A DNA stretch of 64,000 nucleotides, taken from Paraburkholderia sp. D15 (GTDB lineage Bacteria; Pseudomonadota; Gammaproteobacteria; Burkholderiales; Burkholderiaceae). Location: contig NZ_CP110396.1 of NCBI RefSeq assembly GCF_029910215.1, positions 372,001-436,000 on the forward strand, read 5' to 3'. Positions 1 to 8,296 of the stretch are shown in pieces (positions within the stretch are counted from its first letter, which is position 1; every line of letters begins with the position of its first letter). Both the position numbers and the translations under genes were made by a program. Below the pieces are notes generated by a model. The model saw only the letters and a list, made by a program, of their open reading frames with translations, ran no database searches and had not been told where the DNA came from.

Positions 1-1
1 C

Positions 2-400
2 GAGATCGAGAACATGGTGTCGATCCGCCGTCGTCTGGGGGACCGCTTCTCGTACCTCGGCGGCCTGCCGACGGCGGAAGTCTATGCGGCGGCGTACAAG
101 GCGCTGGGCGTGCCGGTGTATTCGTCGGCGGTGTTTAACTTCATCCCGAAGACCGCGATGGACTTCTACCGCGCCATCGCCGCGGACGATCACGCGACCG
201 TCGGCAAGCTGATCGACGAGTTCTTCCTGCCGTATCTGGCGATCCGCAACCGCCGCGCGGGCTATGCCGTCAGTATCGTGAAGGCCGGCGCGAAGCTGGT
301 CGGCCATGACGCCGGCCCGGTCCGCGCGCCGCTGACCGACCTGACCGAGGAAGAAATGGCCCGGCTCGACGCGCTCATCAAGACGCTCGGACCGCAGTAA
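2..400 (+). CDS. kdgD: 5-dehydro-4-deoxyglucarate dehydratase, C-terminal part
   Basis: Last 132 codons of a gene whose start lies outside the window. The family is a DapA-like (beta/alpha)8 lyase that dehydrates and decarboxylates 5-dehydro-4-deoxyglucarate to 2,5-dioxopentanoate. The visible part has the C-terminal features of the family: [20 protein letters not shown], the SSAVFNF segment and a helical tail. The Schiff-base lysine would lie upstream and is not seen. It is followed by a terminator and then by a GudP-type permease, and the aldehyde dehydrogenase that would take its product is 4 kb away, which supports a hexarate-degradation role. Confident on family, limited by truncation. 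Confidence 0.88.
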   Translation, partial: EIENMVSIRRRLGDRFSYLGGLPTAEVYAAAYKALGVPVYSSAVFNFIPKTAMDFYRAIAADDHATVGKLIDEFFLPYLAIRNRRAGYAVSIVKAGAKLVGHDAGPVRAPLTDLTEEEMARLDALIKTLGPQ

Positions 401-424
401 GCCGCATCGCATGAAGCACACCTG

Positions 425-461
425 AAAAGCGCCCGGGACGGCAACGTCGCCGGGCGTTTTT
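425..461 (+). terminator. intrinsic terminator after kdgD
   Basis: Seven-base arms CGCCCGG (430-436) and CCGGGCG (450-456) enclose a 13-base loop and are followed directly by five T. It lies 25 bases after the kdgD stop and before the permease ribosome site, so the permease probably has reduced read-through or its own promoter. Confidence 0.75.
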
Positions 462-508
462 CGTCGCGCCGCAGCGCGCCGCCCGTCACAAGAACTCAGG
501 AGATGACC

Positions 509-1894
509 ATGGACTTAAGCCGCCCGGCCACGACCGCGCAGGCTGGCTCCGACGCCAACGCCCATGCCGCACGACGCACGAAGGTCCGCTACACGATCCT
601 GCTGCTGATCTTTCTGATCACCACCTTCAACTACGCGGATCGCGCGACGCTGTCGATCACCGGTTCGGCGATGCGCGCCGAATTCGGCCTCGACGCGATC
701 CGGATGGGTTACATCTTCTCCGCGTTCAGCTGGGCGTATGTGCTCTCGCAACTGCCGGCTGGCTGGCTGCTGGACCGTTTCGGCGCGCGGCGCGTGTACG
801 CGGCAAGCATCTCCTTCTGGTCGCTGTTCACCTTGCTGCAGGGCACGATCGGCGTGCTCGGCAGCGCGGGCGCCGCGATCGCCGCGCTGTTCGCGCTGCG
901 TTTCGCGATGGGCGTGGCCGAATCGCCCGCGTTTCCGGCCAACGCGAAAGTCGTGGCGAGCTGGTTTCCGACCAACGAACGCGGTACTGCGTCGGCGATT
1001 TTCAATTCGGCGCAGTATTTCGCGGCAGTCGTATTTACGCCGCTGATGGCGTGGCTCACGCACGCATTCGGCTGGCACACGGTGTATCTCGTGATGGGCG
1101 TCGCCGGCTTGCTGCTCGCGCTGACGTGGCTGAAGGTGATGAAGAATCCCGCCGATCATCCGCGCGTGTCGCGCGCCGAACTCGAGTACATCGAGCAAGG
1201 CGGCGGCCTGGTGAGCGGGCGGCGGCAAGGCAGCGCGCAAGGTTCCGCGCAGGCTGCCTCACAGGACGGCGGCTGGTCGCTCGTGCGGCAGTTGTTGAGC
1301 AACCGCATGCTCGTCGGCGTGTATCTCGCGCAGTACTGCATCAACGTGCTCACCTACTTCTTCCTGACGTGGTTTCCGATCTACCTCGTGCAGGCGCGCG
1401 GCATGACGATCCTGCATGCGGGGCTGGTCGCGTCGCTGCCGGCCATCTGCGGCTTTTCGGGCGGCGTGCTCGGCGGCATGCTGTCGGACGGCCTGATCCG
1501 TCGCGGCCATTCGCTGACTGTCGCGCGCAAGGTACCGATCGTCGGCGGCATGCTGCTGTCGACGTGCATCGTCGGCTGCAACTATGTGTCGACCGACTGG
1601 GTCGTCGTCGCGCTGATGTCGCTGGCGTTTTTCGGCAAGGGCATCGGCGCGCTCGGCTGGGCGGTGGTGGCCGATACGTCGCCGAAGGAAGCGCTCGGGT
1701 TGTCGGGCGCGATCTTCAATATGTTCGGCAACGTGGCCGGCATCGTCACGCCGATCGTCATCGGTTATGTGGTCGCGACGACCTGCTCGTTCAACGGCGC
1801 GCTGGTGTTCGTCGGCGCGAACGCGTTGTTGACCGTGTTCAGCTATCTCGTGATCGTCAGGGATATCCGGCGCGTGGAGTTGCGGCGGGCCTGA
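509..1894 (+). CDS. D-glucarate/galactarate MFS permease (GudP/GarP-like)
   Basis: A 461-residue, 12-helix major facilitator of the anion:cation symporter group. The segments NYADRATLSI, MGYIFSAF, PANAKVVASWFPTNERGTASAIFNSAQYF and the NPADHPR loop are those of enterobacterial GudP and GarP, proton symporters for D-glucarate and galactarate. The start is placed at the second ATG (509): AGGAG at 498-502 touches the first ATG at 503 but sits six bases before the second. It follows kdgD and precedes a GntR regulator. Residues about 235-255 (GSAQGSAQAASQDGG) form a low-complexity stretch in the central cytoplasmic loop. Substrate is inferred from family and context. Confidence 0.85.
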   Translation: MDLSRPATTAQAGSDANAHAARRTKVRYTILLLIFLITTFNYADRATLSITGSAMRAEFGLDAIRMGYIFSAFSWAYVLSQLPAGWLLDRFGARRVYAASISFWSLFTLLQGTIGVLGSAGAAIAALFALRFAMGVAESPAFPANAKVVASWFPTNERGTASAIFNSAQYFAAVVFTPLMAWLTHAFGWHTVYLVMGVAGLLLALTWLKVMKNPADHPRVSRAELEYIEQGGGLVSGRRQGSAQGSAQAASQDGGWSLVRQLLSNRMLVGVYLAQYCINVLTYFFLTWFPIYLVQARGMTILHAGLVASLPAICGFSGGVLGGMLSDGLIRRGHSLTVARKVPIVGGMLLSTCIVGCNYVSTDWVVVALMSLAFFGKGIGALGWAVVADTSPKEALGLSGAIFNMFGNVAGIVTPIVIGYVVATTCSFNGALVFVGANALLTVFSYLVIVRDIRRVELRRA

Positions 1895-2000
1895 CCGGCG
1901 GCCCGTCAGGGCGCGGCGCGGGAGGCGATACGACGCCGCCGCGAGGCGCGCCGCCCGGCCTCCCGCCGTCGCCGAAAATGATCTGGCGTTTTTATAATCA

Positions 2001-2021
2001 GTCGTCAGACGACGGTATAAT
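2001..2021 (+). promoter_or_regulatory. GntR/FCD operator with adjoining -10 box
   Basis: GTCGTCAGACGAC at 2001-2013 is a perfect 13-base inverted repeat, and its core TCGTCAGACGA fits the FadR-subfamily pattern TnGTnnnACnA at all six fixed positions. A consensus -10 hexamer TATAAT follows at 2016-2021, and a second TATAAT is at 1993-1998, so the site lies between two -10 elements. The regulator gene starts at 2069. Autorepression is inferred. Confidence 0.6.
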
Positions 2022-2068
2022 GAGCCGGACAAGTTATCTGCAACTATTTGATTCGAGGGGCGTTTTCG

Positions 2069-2812
2069 ATGGCTACACCACTGGCATCCGCGGCACCGCC
2101 GCGACGGGCTCGCAACCTGGCCGAGTTCGTCGTCAGCTACGTCACCGAGCAGATCGCGTCCAACGCCTTGAAGCCCGGCGACAAGCTGCCGACCGAATCG
2201 CAGTTGATGGTCACGCTGAGCGTGAGCCGCACCGTGATTCGCGAGGCGATTTCCCGTTTGCAGGCGGGCAAGATCATCGAGACGCGGCACGGTATCGGCA
2301 GTTTCGTGCTGGAGCCACAACGCGAGAAACTGGGCATCGACATGGTGCCGGCCACCACGTTGCGCGACGTGCTGTCCATCCTCGAACTGCGTATCAGCCT
2401 GGAAACGGAATGCGCGGGCCTCGCCGCGCAGCGCGCCAAGCCCGAAGATCTCGCGCGCATGCGCAGCGCGCTCGACGCGATCGAAGCCACGCGGCACAAC
2501 GGACTGGATAGCGTCGACGCCGACCTGCAATTCCATATCTCGGTGGCGCGTGCAACCGGCAACCGCTACTTCGTCGACATCCTCACGCAGATGGGCAGCG
2601 CGCTGATCCCGCGCAACCGCCTCGACTCGGCGGGTATTGCGCGCGCGGAACCGGATGCGTATCTGTCGCTGGTCAATCTCGAACACGAGAGCATTCTCGA
2701 AGCGATCTCGCGGCACGACGCGGAAGGCGCGCGCGCGGCGATGCGCATGCATCTGTCGAATAGCCGGGAGCGGCTGCGTCGCGCGAACGAATCGGCCGAG
2801 GTGGGTGGCTGA
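2069..2812 (+). CDS. FadR/FCD-type GntR transcriptional regulator
   Basis: A 247-residue regulator. Residues about 10-75 hold the GntR winged helix (LKPGDKLPTESQLMVTLSVSRTVIREAISRLQAGKIIETRHGIGSFV in outline) and the rest is an all-helical FCD ligand domain with the metal-ligand style residues of that fold (LELRISLETECAGLAA, DLQFHISVARATGN, LEHESILEAISRHD). Such regulators sense sugar acids or carboxylates. ATG 2069 is chosen because GAGGGG lies eight bases before it; a TTG 21 bases upstream is in frame. Its position between the permease and the other hexarate genes and the FCD-type palindromes at 2001, 6088 and 9703 suggest that it controls this block. Its ligand is not determined by sequence. 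Confidence 0.85.
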   Translation: MATPLASAAPPRRARNLAEFVVSYVTEQIASNALKPGDKLPTESQLMVTLSVSRTVIREAISRLQAGKIIETRHGIGSFVLEPQREKLGIDMVPATTLRDVLSILELRISLETECAGLAAQRAKPEDLARMRSALDAIEATRHNGLDSVDADLQFHISVARATGNRYFVDILTQMGSALIPRNRLDSAGIARAEPDAYLSLVNLEHESILEAISRHDAEGARAAMRMHLSNSRERLRRANESAEVGG

Positions 2813-2839
2813 GGTTCTTGCCGGGTTTGATGACGTGAA

Positions 2840-2875
2840 AGCCCTTGATGCCGGTGGCGGATCAAGGGCTTTTTG
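2840..2875 (+). terminator. intrinsic terminator after the GntR gene
   Basis: A perfect ten-base stem, AGCCCTTGAT (2840-2849) with ATCAAGGGCT (2861-2870), has an 11-base loop and a run of five T overlapping the stem end. It closes the regulator transcript 28 bases after its stop codon. Confidence 0.85.
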
Positions 2876-2897
2876 TTTGGGGCGATAGAAACAGACT

Positions 2898-3022
2898 GAT
2901 AAGCGCAGACTCAAACTTATCAAATCAGAATAATCTGATCAAAAAAGTGAAGAAATAGCGCTAATCTTATCGGCAAAATCCAATCTCATCATTATTTTGA
3001 TAAGATTATTGATAAGCTTATC
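2898..3022 (+). promoter_or_regulatory. GATAAG/CTTATC operator array before the Fic-domain gene
   Basis: Hexamers GATAAG or its complement occur at 2898-2903, 2916-2921, 2966-2971 and 2999-3004, and as a perfect 12-base palindrome GATAAGCTTATC at 3011-3022, only 15 bases before the Fic-protein start. The stretch is far richer in A and T than its surroundings. Because the adjacent protein begins with a winged helix, the array is best read as its own operator; that is inference. Confidence 0.6.
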
Positions 3023-3036
3023 GTCAACCCGCCGCC

Positions 3037-4383
3037 ATGCCTGAAAACAAAACACCCAAGCTCATCTCCGACTTCGTTGCCCAGAAGCAGTTAACCGGCG
3101 CCTTGGGCGTTTCCGCGGGTGCCGTTCAAACGCATGTCGGGCGCCCACGCCCCACCATCAACCGGGCGCTCGCGTATCTCGTCTCGACCGGCGTTCTCGT
3201 GCGGCAAGGCGCCGGGCGTTCGGTCACGTATCGCATCGCCGACATTGCTCCGAACGCGGTCGCCACGCTGCCGCGAAATGCGCCCGCATGGAGCAGCCAG
3301 TCGCTGGAACTGCGCGCGGCCCTGTCCGAGCCGCCCGGCGTGCGTCGGCCGGTTTCCTATCAGCGCGCGTTCGTCGACAGCTATGAACCGAACGTCACGA
3401 GTCTGCTGCCCGCATCGCTGGCGGCGCAGCTCATGACGAAAGGGAAGTCCAGCGGGCAGCAACCCGCCGGCACGTACGCCCGCAAGGTGCTGGAGCAGTT
3501 GCTGATCGACCTGTCGTGGTCGTCGTCGCGTCTGGAGGGCAACCGCAAGAGCCTGCTCGACACGCGCGAACTGTTCGAACGAGGCCGCTCCGAAACCGAC
3601 GACCCGGACGCCACCATGCTGCTCAATCACAAGGAGGCGATCGAGTTCATGGTGGATGCGGTGCCGACGGAAGGAATGACGGTGCCCGTGATACGCAATC
3701 TGCAGAGTCTGCTGATGCACGGTCTGCTTCAGGACCCTGCGGATCTCGGCACGATCCGCAACAGGATCGTCAGCATCCAGGGGTCGGTGTATCTACCCAC
3801 TCAAGTGCCCAACCTGCTGGCGGAGATGCTGCAGCACATCGTCGACAAAGGCGCGCGCATTTACAACGCCGTCGAGGCGGCGTTCTTCTTCTGGGTCAAC
3901 CTTGCGTATTTGCAGCCGTTCGTCGACGGCAACAAGCGCACCAGCCGCCTGAGCGCCAACATGCCGCTGATGCTGGCGAACTGCGCGCCACTGTCGTTTC
4001 TCGACGTGGAACCGGACGATTACGCGCTGGCCATGCTCGGCATCTACGAGCGGCTCGACGTCTCGCTGGCCGTGGATCTGTTCGACTGGACCTATCGGCG
4101 CTCGATCAACAAATACCAGGTGGTCCTCGAATCGATGGGCGGCCCGGACCCGTTGCGAGCCCATTACCGCGAACAGCTCGGCGAAGCGATCCGGCAGATC
4201 GTGTTCTTCGGCATCACGCTTGCCGAGGCGATCGAAACCGTCGGGATTCCCGAAGAAGACCGCGGCGCTTTCGACGCCATGTTGAACGTCGAGCTGACGC
4301 ACCTGGAGGCGTTCAACTGCGCGCGTTATCGCCTGCCGATGAGCAAGACCCAGGAATGGATCGACAAGGGGCGTCCGCGCTGA
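3037..4383 (+). CDS. Fic-fold protein with N-terminal winged helix; catalytic His replaced by Gln
   Basis: A 448-residue protein. Residues about 1-70 form a winged helix-turn-helix (GRPRPTINRALAYLVSTGVL, wing GRSVTYRI). Residues 163-168 read SSRLEG, matching the class II inhibitory motif [S/T]xxxE[G/N]. The Fic active-site loop (residues 293-301) reads QPFVDGNKR where active Fic enzymes have HPFxxGN[GK]R; codon CAG at 3913 encodes Gln in place of the catalytic His. Fic proteins normally transfer AMP or another nucleotide to target hydroxyls and need that His, so this one may be a pseudo-enzyme or a ligand-sensing repressor. No ribosome site is clear before ATG 3037. It stands alone between two terminators and has a private AT-rich promoter region, consistent with an inserted gene in the hexarate block. 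Confidence 0.85.
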   Translation: MPENKTPKLISDFVAQKQLTGALGVSAGAVQTHVGRPRPTINRALAYLVSTGVLVRQGAGRSVTYRIADIAPNAVATLPRNAPAWSSQSLELRAALSEPPGVRRPVSYQRAFVDSYEPNVTSLLPASLAAQLMTKGKSSGQQPAGTYARKVLEQLLIDLSWSSSRLEGNRKSLLDTRELFERGRSETDDPDATMLLNHKEAIEFMVDAVPTEGMTVPVIRNLQSLLMHGLLQDPADLGTIRNRIVSIQGSVYLPTQVPNLLAEMLQHIVDKGARIYNAVEAAFFFWVNLAYLQPFVDGNKRTSRLSANMPLMLANCAPLSFLDVEPDDYALAMLGIYERLDVSLAVDLFDWTYRRSINKYQVVLESMGGPDPLRAHYREQLGEAIRQIVFFGITLAEAIETVGIPEEDRGAFDAMLNVELTHLEAFNCARYRLPMSKTQEWIDKGRPR

Positions 4384-4395
4384 GTTTCAAGCGAA

Positions 4396-4441
4396 CGCGG
4401 CGGCATGTGTCGACCACACGCCGCCGCGCTCCTCGATTTTT
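4396..4441 (+). terminator. intrinsic terminator after the Fic-domain gene
   Basis: Nine-base arms CGCGGCGGC (4396-4404) and GCCGCCGCG (4420-4428) form a stem followed by a short A/T tract with five T at about 4437-4441. It separates the Fic gene from the convergent dehydrogenase. Confidence 0.65.
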
Positions 4442-4470
4442 CTTCCGCGCTTGTTCCGCGCTTGCCCGGA

Positions 4471-6054
4471 TTATCCCCGCGTCATCTCGCCGTCCTTGCG
4501 GCGCCACAAGTCCAGCGGATTGCCATCGGCCAGCGCCTGCGGCAACAGCTCCGCCGGGAAATCCTGATAACACACCGGACGCAGAAAGCGTTCGATCGAT
4601 GTCGTGCCGACCGACGTCGCGCGGCTATCCGAGGTCGCCGGGAACGGGCCGCCATGCACCATCGCGTGCGACACCTCGACGCCGGTCGGGAACCCGTTGA
4701 CCAGCAACCGGCCCGCCTTGCGCTCCAGAATCGGCACGAGCTTGCGGGCGGCCGGCAGGTCGTCGCGATCCATCTGCACCGTGGCCGTCAACTGGCCCGC
4801 GAAATGTTCGGCGACGGCGAGCAGTTCGCTGTCGTCCTTGCAACGCACGATCGTCGAGGCCGGGCCGAACACTTCGTCTTCCAGCGCCGGCGTGGCGAGG
4901 AAGGTGCGTGCATCGGTCACGAACAACGCGGCGCGCGCCTGAGTCGGACCATTTCCGGCGACACCGCGCGCAACCGCTTCCACGCCGTCGATCCCGGCGA
5001 GCTTGCCTTCGCCTTCTTCATACGCCGCGTGAATGCCCGAGGTGAGCATGGTCTGCGCCGGTTTTGCGCCCAGCGCCTGCGAAGCGGTCGCGATGAAGCG
5101 CGTCAATGCCTCGCTGTCGACCGCGATCGCCAGGCCCGGATTGGTACAGAACTGCCCGGCGCCGAGCACCAGCGAATCGACGAAACCACGCGCGATGCTC
5201 TCGCCGCGCGTCGCCAGCGCATTGCCCAGCAGAAACACCGGGTTGATGCTGCTCATCTCGGCATACACCGGAATCGGCTCGGCGCGCGCCGCCGCGACGC
5301 GCATCAGCGACGTGCCACCCGCGCGCGACCCGGTGAAGCCCACCGCCTTGATCGCCGGATGCGCGACCAGCGCCTCGCCGACCGAATTGCCCGCGCCGAC
5401 GATCATCGAAAACACGCCCGCCGGCAAATCCATCTCGCGCGCCACCTGCTGAATCACGCGGCCCACCATCTCCGAGGTGCCGAGGTGCGCGCGATGCGCC
5501 TTCACCACCACCGGACACCCTGCCGCGAGCGCCGCCGCGGTGTCGCCGCCCGCGACGGAAAACGCCAGCGGGAAATTGCTCGCGCCGAACACCGCGACCG
5601 GGCCGAGCGGAATCTTCTGCATGCGCAGATCCGAACGCGGCAGCGGCTTGCGTTCCGGCAACGGCGAATCGAGCGTGGCGGCGAGCCACTGGCCGGCGCG
5701 CACCACCTGCGCGAACAGCTTGAGCTGGCCGGTCGTGCGGCCACGCTCGCCTTCCAGACGCGCCTTCGGCAGACCGGACTCCTGATGCGCGCGCTCGATC
5801 AGCGCATCGCCCAACGCGGTGATGCCGTCGGCGATACGTTCGAGAAACTCGGCGCGCACCGTCAACGGCAGGTGACGGTACGAATCGAAAGCCTGCCGCG
5901 CGAGTTCGCACGCCTGCGCGACATGCGCGACCGAGCCGCTGCCGAACACCGGCTCCGCGATATCGGCTCCAGTGGCGGGATTGAACGCACGCAACGGTTT
6001 TTCCTCGCCGCGCACGGTTTGACGACCGATCAGCATTTCGCCGGTAATGGACAT
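4471..6054 (-). CDS. alpha-ketoglutaric semialdehyde dehydrogenase
   Basis: A 527-residue aldehyde dehydrogenase. It oxidises 2,5-dioxopentanoate, the KdgD product, to 2-oxoglutarate with NAD(P)+. Motifs include [16 protein letters not shown] (cofactor fold), the general-base region [11 protein letters not shown] and the nucleophile [10 protein letters not shown]. The length fits the longer KGSADH branch rather than the roughly 480-residue succinate semialdehyde type. AAGGA lies just before ATG 6054. A 13-base FCD-type palindrome (6088-6100) sits 34 bases upstream of the start, where a repressor could block transcription. It is convergent with the Fic gene and divergent from garL. The branch (I, II or III) cannot be told without alignment. 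Confidence 0.87.
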   Translation of the reverse strand: MSITGEMLIGRQTVRGEEKPLRAFNPATGADIAEPVFGSGSVAHVAQACELARQAFDSYRHLPLTVRAEFLERIADGITALGDALIERAHQESGLPKARLEGERGRTTGQLKLFAQVVRAGQWLAATLDSPLPERKPLPRSDLRMQKIPLGPVAVFGASNFPLAFSVAGGDTAAALAAGCPVVVKAHRAHLGTSEMVGRVIQQVAREMDLPAGVFSMIVGAGNSVGEALVAHPAIKAVGFTGSRAGGTSLMRVAAARAEPIPVYAEMSSINPVFLLGNALATRGESIARGFVDSLVLGAGQFCTNPGLAIAVDSEALTRFIATASQALGAKPAQTMLTSGIHAAYEEGEGKLAGIDGVEAVARGVAGNGPTQARAALFVTDARTFLATPALEDEVFGPASTIVRCKDDSELLAVAEHFAGQLTATVQMDRDDLPAARKLVPILERKAGRLLVNGFPTGVEVSHAMVHGGPFPATSDSRATSVGTTSIERFLRPVCYQDFPAELLPQALADGNPLDLWRRKDGEMTRG

Positions 6055-6087
6055 TTCGCTTTCCTTGAAAGTACGCCTTAGATATAA

Positions 6088-6100
6088 GTTATCCTACAAC
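6088..6100 (-). promoter_or_regulatory. candidate hexarate-regulator operator before the KGSA dehydrogenase
   Basis: GTTATCCTACAAC reads GTTGTAGGATAAC on the minus strand and differs at one central base from the site at 9703-9715. It is an imperfect palindrome resembling the FCD-type TnGTnnnACnA core with one mismatch. A weaker half-match, GACGACTTATAAC, is at 6207-6219 nearer garL. The rest of the 284-base divergent region (6055-6338) shows no other signal I can support. Confidence 0.6.
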
Positions 6101-6338
6101 ATAGAGACGAACCCGCGCAACCAACGTCACCTCATATTCAGTCGAATTCGGGTTTACGTGCCCGTTACAAGCGTGGTGTCGAATGCTAATCTGCACAAAG
6201 ACATACGACGACTTATAACTTGAATCACCTACCTCATCGGCCGTTTCAGGCGCAAAGTACGAGGTGACATGCCGCTGCCATTCGTCGTCGGTCGTCGCCG
6301 GAGCTTGCCCGATCCATCGCCGTTCGAGGAGATATCCC

Positions 6339-7139
6339 ATGCCCGCCGTCGCGCCCTACCAGGCCCTGCCCAATAGCTTCCGCCGCGCTGTCCGTGGCGG
6401 CGACACCTTGATCGGCTGCTGGGCATCGCTGGCGAGCCCGATCGTCACCGAGCTGCTCGGCATGATCGGCTTCGACTGGATGCTGCTCGACGCCGAGCAC
6501 GCGCCGAACGACGTGCTGACGCTGATTCCGCAGTTGATGGCGTTAAAGGACAGCGCGAGCGCGCCGGTCGTGCGGCCGCCCGCCAACGACAGCGTGTTCA
6601 TCAAGCGTCTGCTCGACAGCGGCTTTTCGAATTTCCTCGTGCCCTTCGTCGACAGCGCCGACGACGCGGCGCGCGCCGTGGCCGCCACGCGTTATCCGCC
6701 GCAGGGGATTCGCGGCGTGTCGGTCAGCCAGCGCGGCAATCGTTATGCGACCGTGCCGGACTACTTCCAGATCGCCAACGACAACGTCTGCGTGGTCGTG
6801 CAGATCGAAAGCCGCAAGGCGGTCGAGGCGATCGACGAGATTCTCGCGGTGGACGGCGTCGACGCGGTGTTCGTCGGGCCGTCCGACCTCGCCGCCGCTT
6901 ACGGCCAGCTCGGCAACGCGGGCCACGCCGACGTGCAGCAGGCGATCGCGCACGTGTTCGAGCGCGCGCAGGCGGCCGGCAAGGCGAGCGGCATCCTCGC
7001 GCCGGTGCAGGCCGACGCCGAACGTTATCTGGCGATGGGCTGCAGCGTGATCGCGGTCTGCGCCGACATGGGGCTGCTGAAAAACGCCGCGCAGACGGTT
7101 CAACAACATTTCATGCAGAAACAGGCGGGCCAGGTCTGA
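6339..7139 (+). CDS. garL: 5-keto-4-deoxy-D-glucarate aldolase (HpcH/HpaI family)
   Basis: A 266-residue class II aldolase that splits 5-keto-4-deoxyglucarate into pyruvate and tartronate semialdehyde. [57 protein letters not shown] and [15 protein letters not shown] match GarL closely; the acidic metal ligands are in the IES and PSD motifs. ATG 6339 is chosen because GAGGAGA lies seven bases upstream, although the frame is open further 5-prime. The garR reductase follows 32 bases later, giving the complete second branch of hexarate breakdown. The call is firm on fold and good on substrate. Confidence 0.9.
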   Translation: MPAVAPYQALPNSFRRAVRGGDTLIGCWASLASPIVTELLGMIGFDWMLLDAEHAPNDVLTLIPQLMALKDSASAPVVRPPANDSVFIKRLLDSGFSNFLVPFVDSADDAARAVAATRYPPQGIRGVSVSQRGNRYATVPDYFQIANDNVCVVVQIESRKAVEAIDEILAVDGVDAVFVGPSDLAAAYGQLGNAGHADVQQAIAHVFERAQAAGKASGILAPVQADAERYLAMGCSVIAVCADMGLLKNAAQTVQQHFMQKQAGQV

Positions 7140-7171
7140 GCGCCGCCGCCACGACCTCTCTGGAGCATTCC

Positions 7172-8065
7172 ATGCAAAAAGCAGGCTTTATCGGACTCGG
7201 CATCATGGGCAAGCCCATGGCCGCGAACCTTCTCAAGAACGGCGTGGCGCTGGCCGCGTTCACGCGCAGCGGCGTACCCGGCGATCTCGTCCAGGCGGGC
7301 GCGCTGGCGTGCGATAGCCCGGCAGCGGTCGCCGCGCACGCGGACGTGATCTTCGTGATGGTGCCGGACACGCCGGACGTCGAACGCGTGCTGTTCGGCG
7401 AGCAGGGTCTCGCCGACGCGTTGCGCGCGGGTCAAACGGTGGTCGACATGAGCTCGATTTCGCCGATGGCCACGCGCGAATTCGCGGCCCGCGTGCGCGA
7501 GCGCGGCGCCGACTATCTGGACGCGCCGGTGTCGGGCGGTGAAGTCGGCGCGAAGGCGGCTTCGCTGACCATCATGGTGGGCGGCGAAACCGCGACCTTC
7601 GACAGCGTCAAGCCGCTGTTCGACATGATGGGCAAGAACGTCACGCTGATCGGCGCGGTCGGCGCGGGTCAGGTGTGCAAGGTGGCCAATCAGGTGATCG
7701 TCGCGGCGACGATCGAGGCGGTCGGCGAAGCGCTGCTGCTCGCGTCGAAAGCCGGCGTCGATCCCGCGCGCGTGCGCGAGGCGCTGATGGGCGGCTTCGC
7801 GTCGTCGCGCATTCTCGAGGTGCACGGCGAGCGCATGACCCAACGCACGTTCGATCCGGGTTTCCGGATCGAACTGCATCAGAAGGACCTGAATCTCGCG
7901 CTCTCGACCGCGCAGGCGCTCGGCGTCTCGCTGCCGAATACCGCCACCTGCCAGGCTTTGTTCAACGCCTGCGTCGCGCACGGCGGCAAGGCGTGGGACC
8001 ACTCCGCGATGGTGCGCGCGCTCGAAGTGCTGGCCAATCACGAGATCGGCCAGCAGGTCACGTAA
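7172..8065 (+). CDS. garR: tartronate semialdehyde reductase (2-hydroxy-3-oxopropionate reductase)
   Basis: A 297-residue beta-hydroxyacid dehydrogenase that reduces tartronate semialdehyde from the GarL reaction to D-glycerate with NAD(P)H. It has the N-terminal Rossmann motif GLGIMGKPMAANL, the substrate-binding DAPVSGGEVGAKAASLTIMVGG segment, and the GAGQVCKVANQVIV helix carrying the catalytic lysine of the family. Length is typical. TGGAG lies before the ATG. It is co-directional with garL and surely co-transcribed; a stem-loop follows at 8185. GlxR-type glyoxylate-pathway reductases are near-identical in motif, so the name follows from the garL neighbour. Confidence 0.9.
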   Translation: MQKAGFIGLGIMGKPMAANLLKNGVALAAFTRSGVPGDLVQAGALACDSPAAVAAHADVIFVMVPDTPDVERVLFGEQGLADALRAGQTVVDMSSISPMATREFAARVRERGADYLDAPVSGGEVGAKAASLTIMVGGETATFDSVKPLFDMMGKNVTLIGAVGAGQVCKVANQVIVAATIEAVGEALLLASKAGVDPARVREALMGGFASSRILEVHGERMTQRTFDPGFRIELHQKDLNLALSTAQALGVSLPNTATCQALFNACVAHGGKAWDHSAMVRALEVLANHEIGQQVT

Positions 8066-8184
8066 GCGTCAGCTCTCCTCGTACGCGAAACGTCGTTCAG
8101 CTTGCAGGGGTGAAGTCGATCACGCTGAGCAACGTGACGGTTGCGGGCGTCGTGTATAACGGCGCGTTGACGGGTTGATAAAAC

Positions 8185-8220
8185 ATGAGGCCCCCGGTGC
8201 TTACGCGCCGGAGGCCTCAT
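8185..8220. terminator. stem-loop between convergent garR and MFS genes
   Basis: ATGAGGCCCCCGG (8185-8197) pairs with CCGGAGGCCTCAT (8208-8220) with a single mismatch around a ten-base loop. There is no T run on the plus side; on the minus side the stem is followed by GTTTTATC. It probably ends transcription of the permease gene coming from the right and perhaps of garR. Confidence 0.6.
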
Positions 8221-8296
8221 GCATTTGCGTCGATGGTTTCAATGATTCGAGGTAGCCGCGTCCTGCACAGCTACCCCGCCAACCCAGGTCTCCAAC

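Noticed and set aside
4405..6081. 558-codon plus-strand frame opposite the KGSA dehydrogenase
   Set aside because: Covers a terminator and an aldehyde dehydrogenase with full motifs; composition typical of an antisense shadow.
6089..6340. 83-codon minus-strand frame in the divergent hexarate promoter
   Set aside because: Lies over the operator and both promoters, has no ribosome site and no recognisable domain.
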